Source: Bacteroidota bacterium (GTDB lineage: Bacteria; Bacteroidota; Ignavibacteria; Kapaibacteriales; UBA2268). Taken from it: DNA of 6,200 bases. Location of the stretch: positions 1-6,200 of the forward strand of contig JAKIZN010000110.1 in assembly GCA_022708005.1 (NCBI GenBank). Direction: 5' to 3'. Numbering within the stretch: the stretch's first letter is position 1; the number at the start of each line of letters is the position of its first letter. Shown here piece by piece: positions 5,629 to 6,200 of this stretch. Made by a program: the position numbers and the translations under genes. The notes beneath the pieces are model-generated. The model was given only the letters and a program-made list of their open reading frames with translations. It was not told where the DNA came from and did not search any database.

Positions 5629-6200
5629 TTAATCGATTTTCCTATAAACGTTTGCGTCGGCACAAAGCTTTTCAAATAAATGGCTGCACTCTTCGGGCAT
5701 AGCCTGCGTTTGCTCTGTCGTTAATATCCCATTTTTAGCAAGTACGGAGTGGAACATTTTTATTACGTCGATTCTTTCCTTTGGCTGAAAATGTAGCAAA
5801 ACATTTTTGCAAATGACCGCATTAAAATTAGTGTCAATCGGCTTTAAAGTTAGCAAGTCATGCTGCACAAAATTTACGCTATTTCTTATAATATCATTAA
5901 TTCTATACATTTTATTGCCTTCCACTTGATGAAAATATCGCTCCAGAATATTCTCTGGCATACGCGACAAATCCGATAGCGGATAAGTGCCTTCGTTTAC
6001 TATTTCCTTGAAATTACTTGTTTCGTCAATGTCCGAAGCAGTGATAGACACCTTTCTGAACCTATCATGCCCGATTGCCTCTGCAAGAATTATCGCAAAG
6101 GTATACGGCTCGGGACCCATAGCGCAGCCCGCATCCCACACTTTTATTTTGTTAAAACCTTCGGTGGCTGTAGCAAGGTGGTTAGTCATTTGCTCCAGCG
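5629..6200 (-). CDS. CheR-type SAM-dependent methyltransferase, 5' end beyond window
   Basis: CheR proteins transfer a methyl group from S-adenosylmethionine to glutamates of chemoreceptors, and CheR-like domains also occur in other signalling systems. Counting from the first in-window Met (6189), the SAM-binding motif is VWDAGCAMGPEPYTFAIIL (17-35), close to the CheR pattern W.AGC.tGeEPYs.a. ASDID (51-55) should contact the ligand, followed by EGTYP (66-70), RYF, YRI (95-97) and VNFVQHDLL (105-113). CKNVLLHF (127-134) corresponds to CRNVLIYF of CheR. The frame stays open upstream of that Met to the window edge (at least LEQ precedes it), and the CheR N-terminal helical domain is missing. The true start is therefore very likely outside and 6189 should not be taken as the start. 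The metallo-hydrolase gene begins 3 nt after the stop. No receptor or other che gene is in view, so a chemotaxis role is not shown; I give no gene symbol. Confidence 0.88.
   Translation of the reverse strand, partial: LEQMTNHLATATEGFNKIKVWDAGCAMGPEPYTFAIILAEAIGHDRFRKVSITASDIDETSNFKEIVNEGTYPLSDLSRMPENILERYFHQVEGNKMYRINDIIRNSVNFVQHDLLTLKPIDTNFNAVICKNVLLHFQPKERIDVIKMFHSVLAKNGILTTEQTQAMPEECSHLFEKLCADANVYRKID

Noticed and set aside
6187..6189. ATG at 6189 as the start of the CheR-type gene
   Set aside because: The frame continues open to the window edge and the usual N-terminal CheR domain is missing, so this Met is probably internal.
1..6200. Archaeal origin of the whole window, suggested by GatDE
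   Set aside because: The exported TraB/GumN protein, secreted TolB-N-like protein, IS-like element and strong intrinsic terminator fit a bacterium better. I keep some doubt because no ribosomal or rRNA marker is present.

Overview
The window (about 60% A+T) looks like a piece of a bacterial chromosome. Every gene I can support lies on the minus strand, so the genes read from high to low coordinates. Bacterial traits are strong Shine-Dalgarno sites, Sec signal peptides on two exported proteins, a TraB/GumN-type protein, a CheR-type methyltransferase, a rho-independent terminator and an IS-derived miniature element. The phylum cannot be fixed from this sequence. A Bacteroidota/Chlorobiota-type (FCB) bacterium is a guess, resting only on general character and a weak TTTG/TAnnTTTG-like promoter.

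Layout, in transcription order. (1) 6200-5629: CheR-type SAM-dependent methyltransferase, cut at its 5' end by the window edge. (2) 5625-5029: small metallo-beta-lactamase-fold hydrolase, 3 nt after the previous stop. (3) 5032-4130: exported TraB/GumN-family protein, overlapping the hydrolase gene by 4 nt (ATGA). These three form a compact operon. (4) After a 136-nt AT-rich gap, 3993-3502: a 163-residue secreted protein with a TolB-N/FlgO-like fold signature, followed by a clear intrinsic terminator (3467-3438). (5) 3437-2954: a gene-free region with three parts: an imperfect 40-nt-arm dyad built of GATT units, a 149-bp IS-like miniature element with perfect terminal inverted repeats, and the probable gatE promoter region. 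(6) 2953-1025: gatE. (7) 1025-1 and beyond: gatD, joined to gatE by a one-base TAATG overlap and cut at its 3' end by the window edge.

The most striking content is the gatE-gatD pair. GatDE is the amidotransferase that turns Glu-tRNA(Gln) into Gln-tRNA(Gln) and is regarded as the archaeal enzyme; bacteria normally use GatCAB. Both subunits keep their diagnostic motifs: the GatD asparaginase Thr/Thr-Asp/Lys set, and in GatE the cradle motifs and the YqeY-like tail. This looks like a functional archaeal-type system in a bacterial setting. GatDE does not serve Asn-tRNA, so such a host would need AsnRS or another route for that tRNA. The upstream genes show no obvious link to tRNA charging. They look like a signalling/envelope cluster of uncertain purpose.
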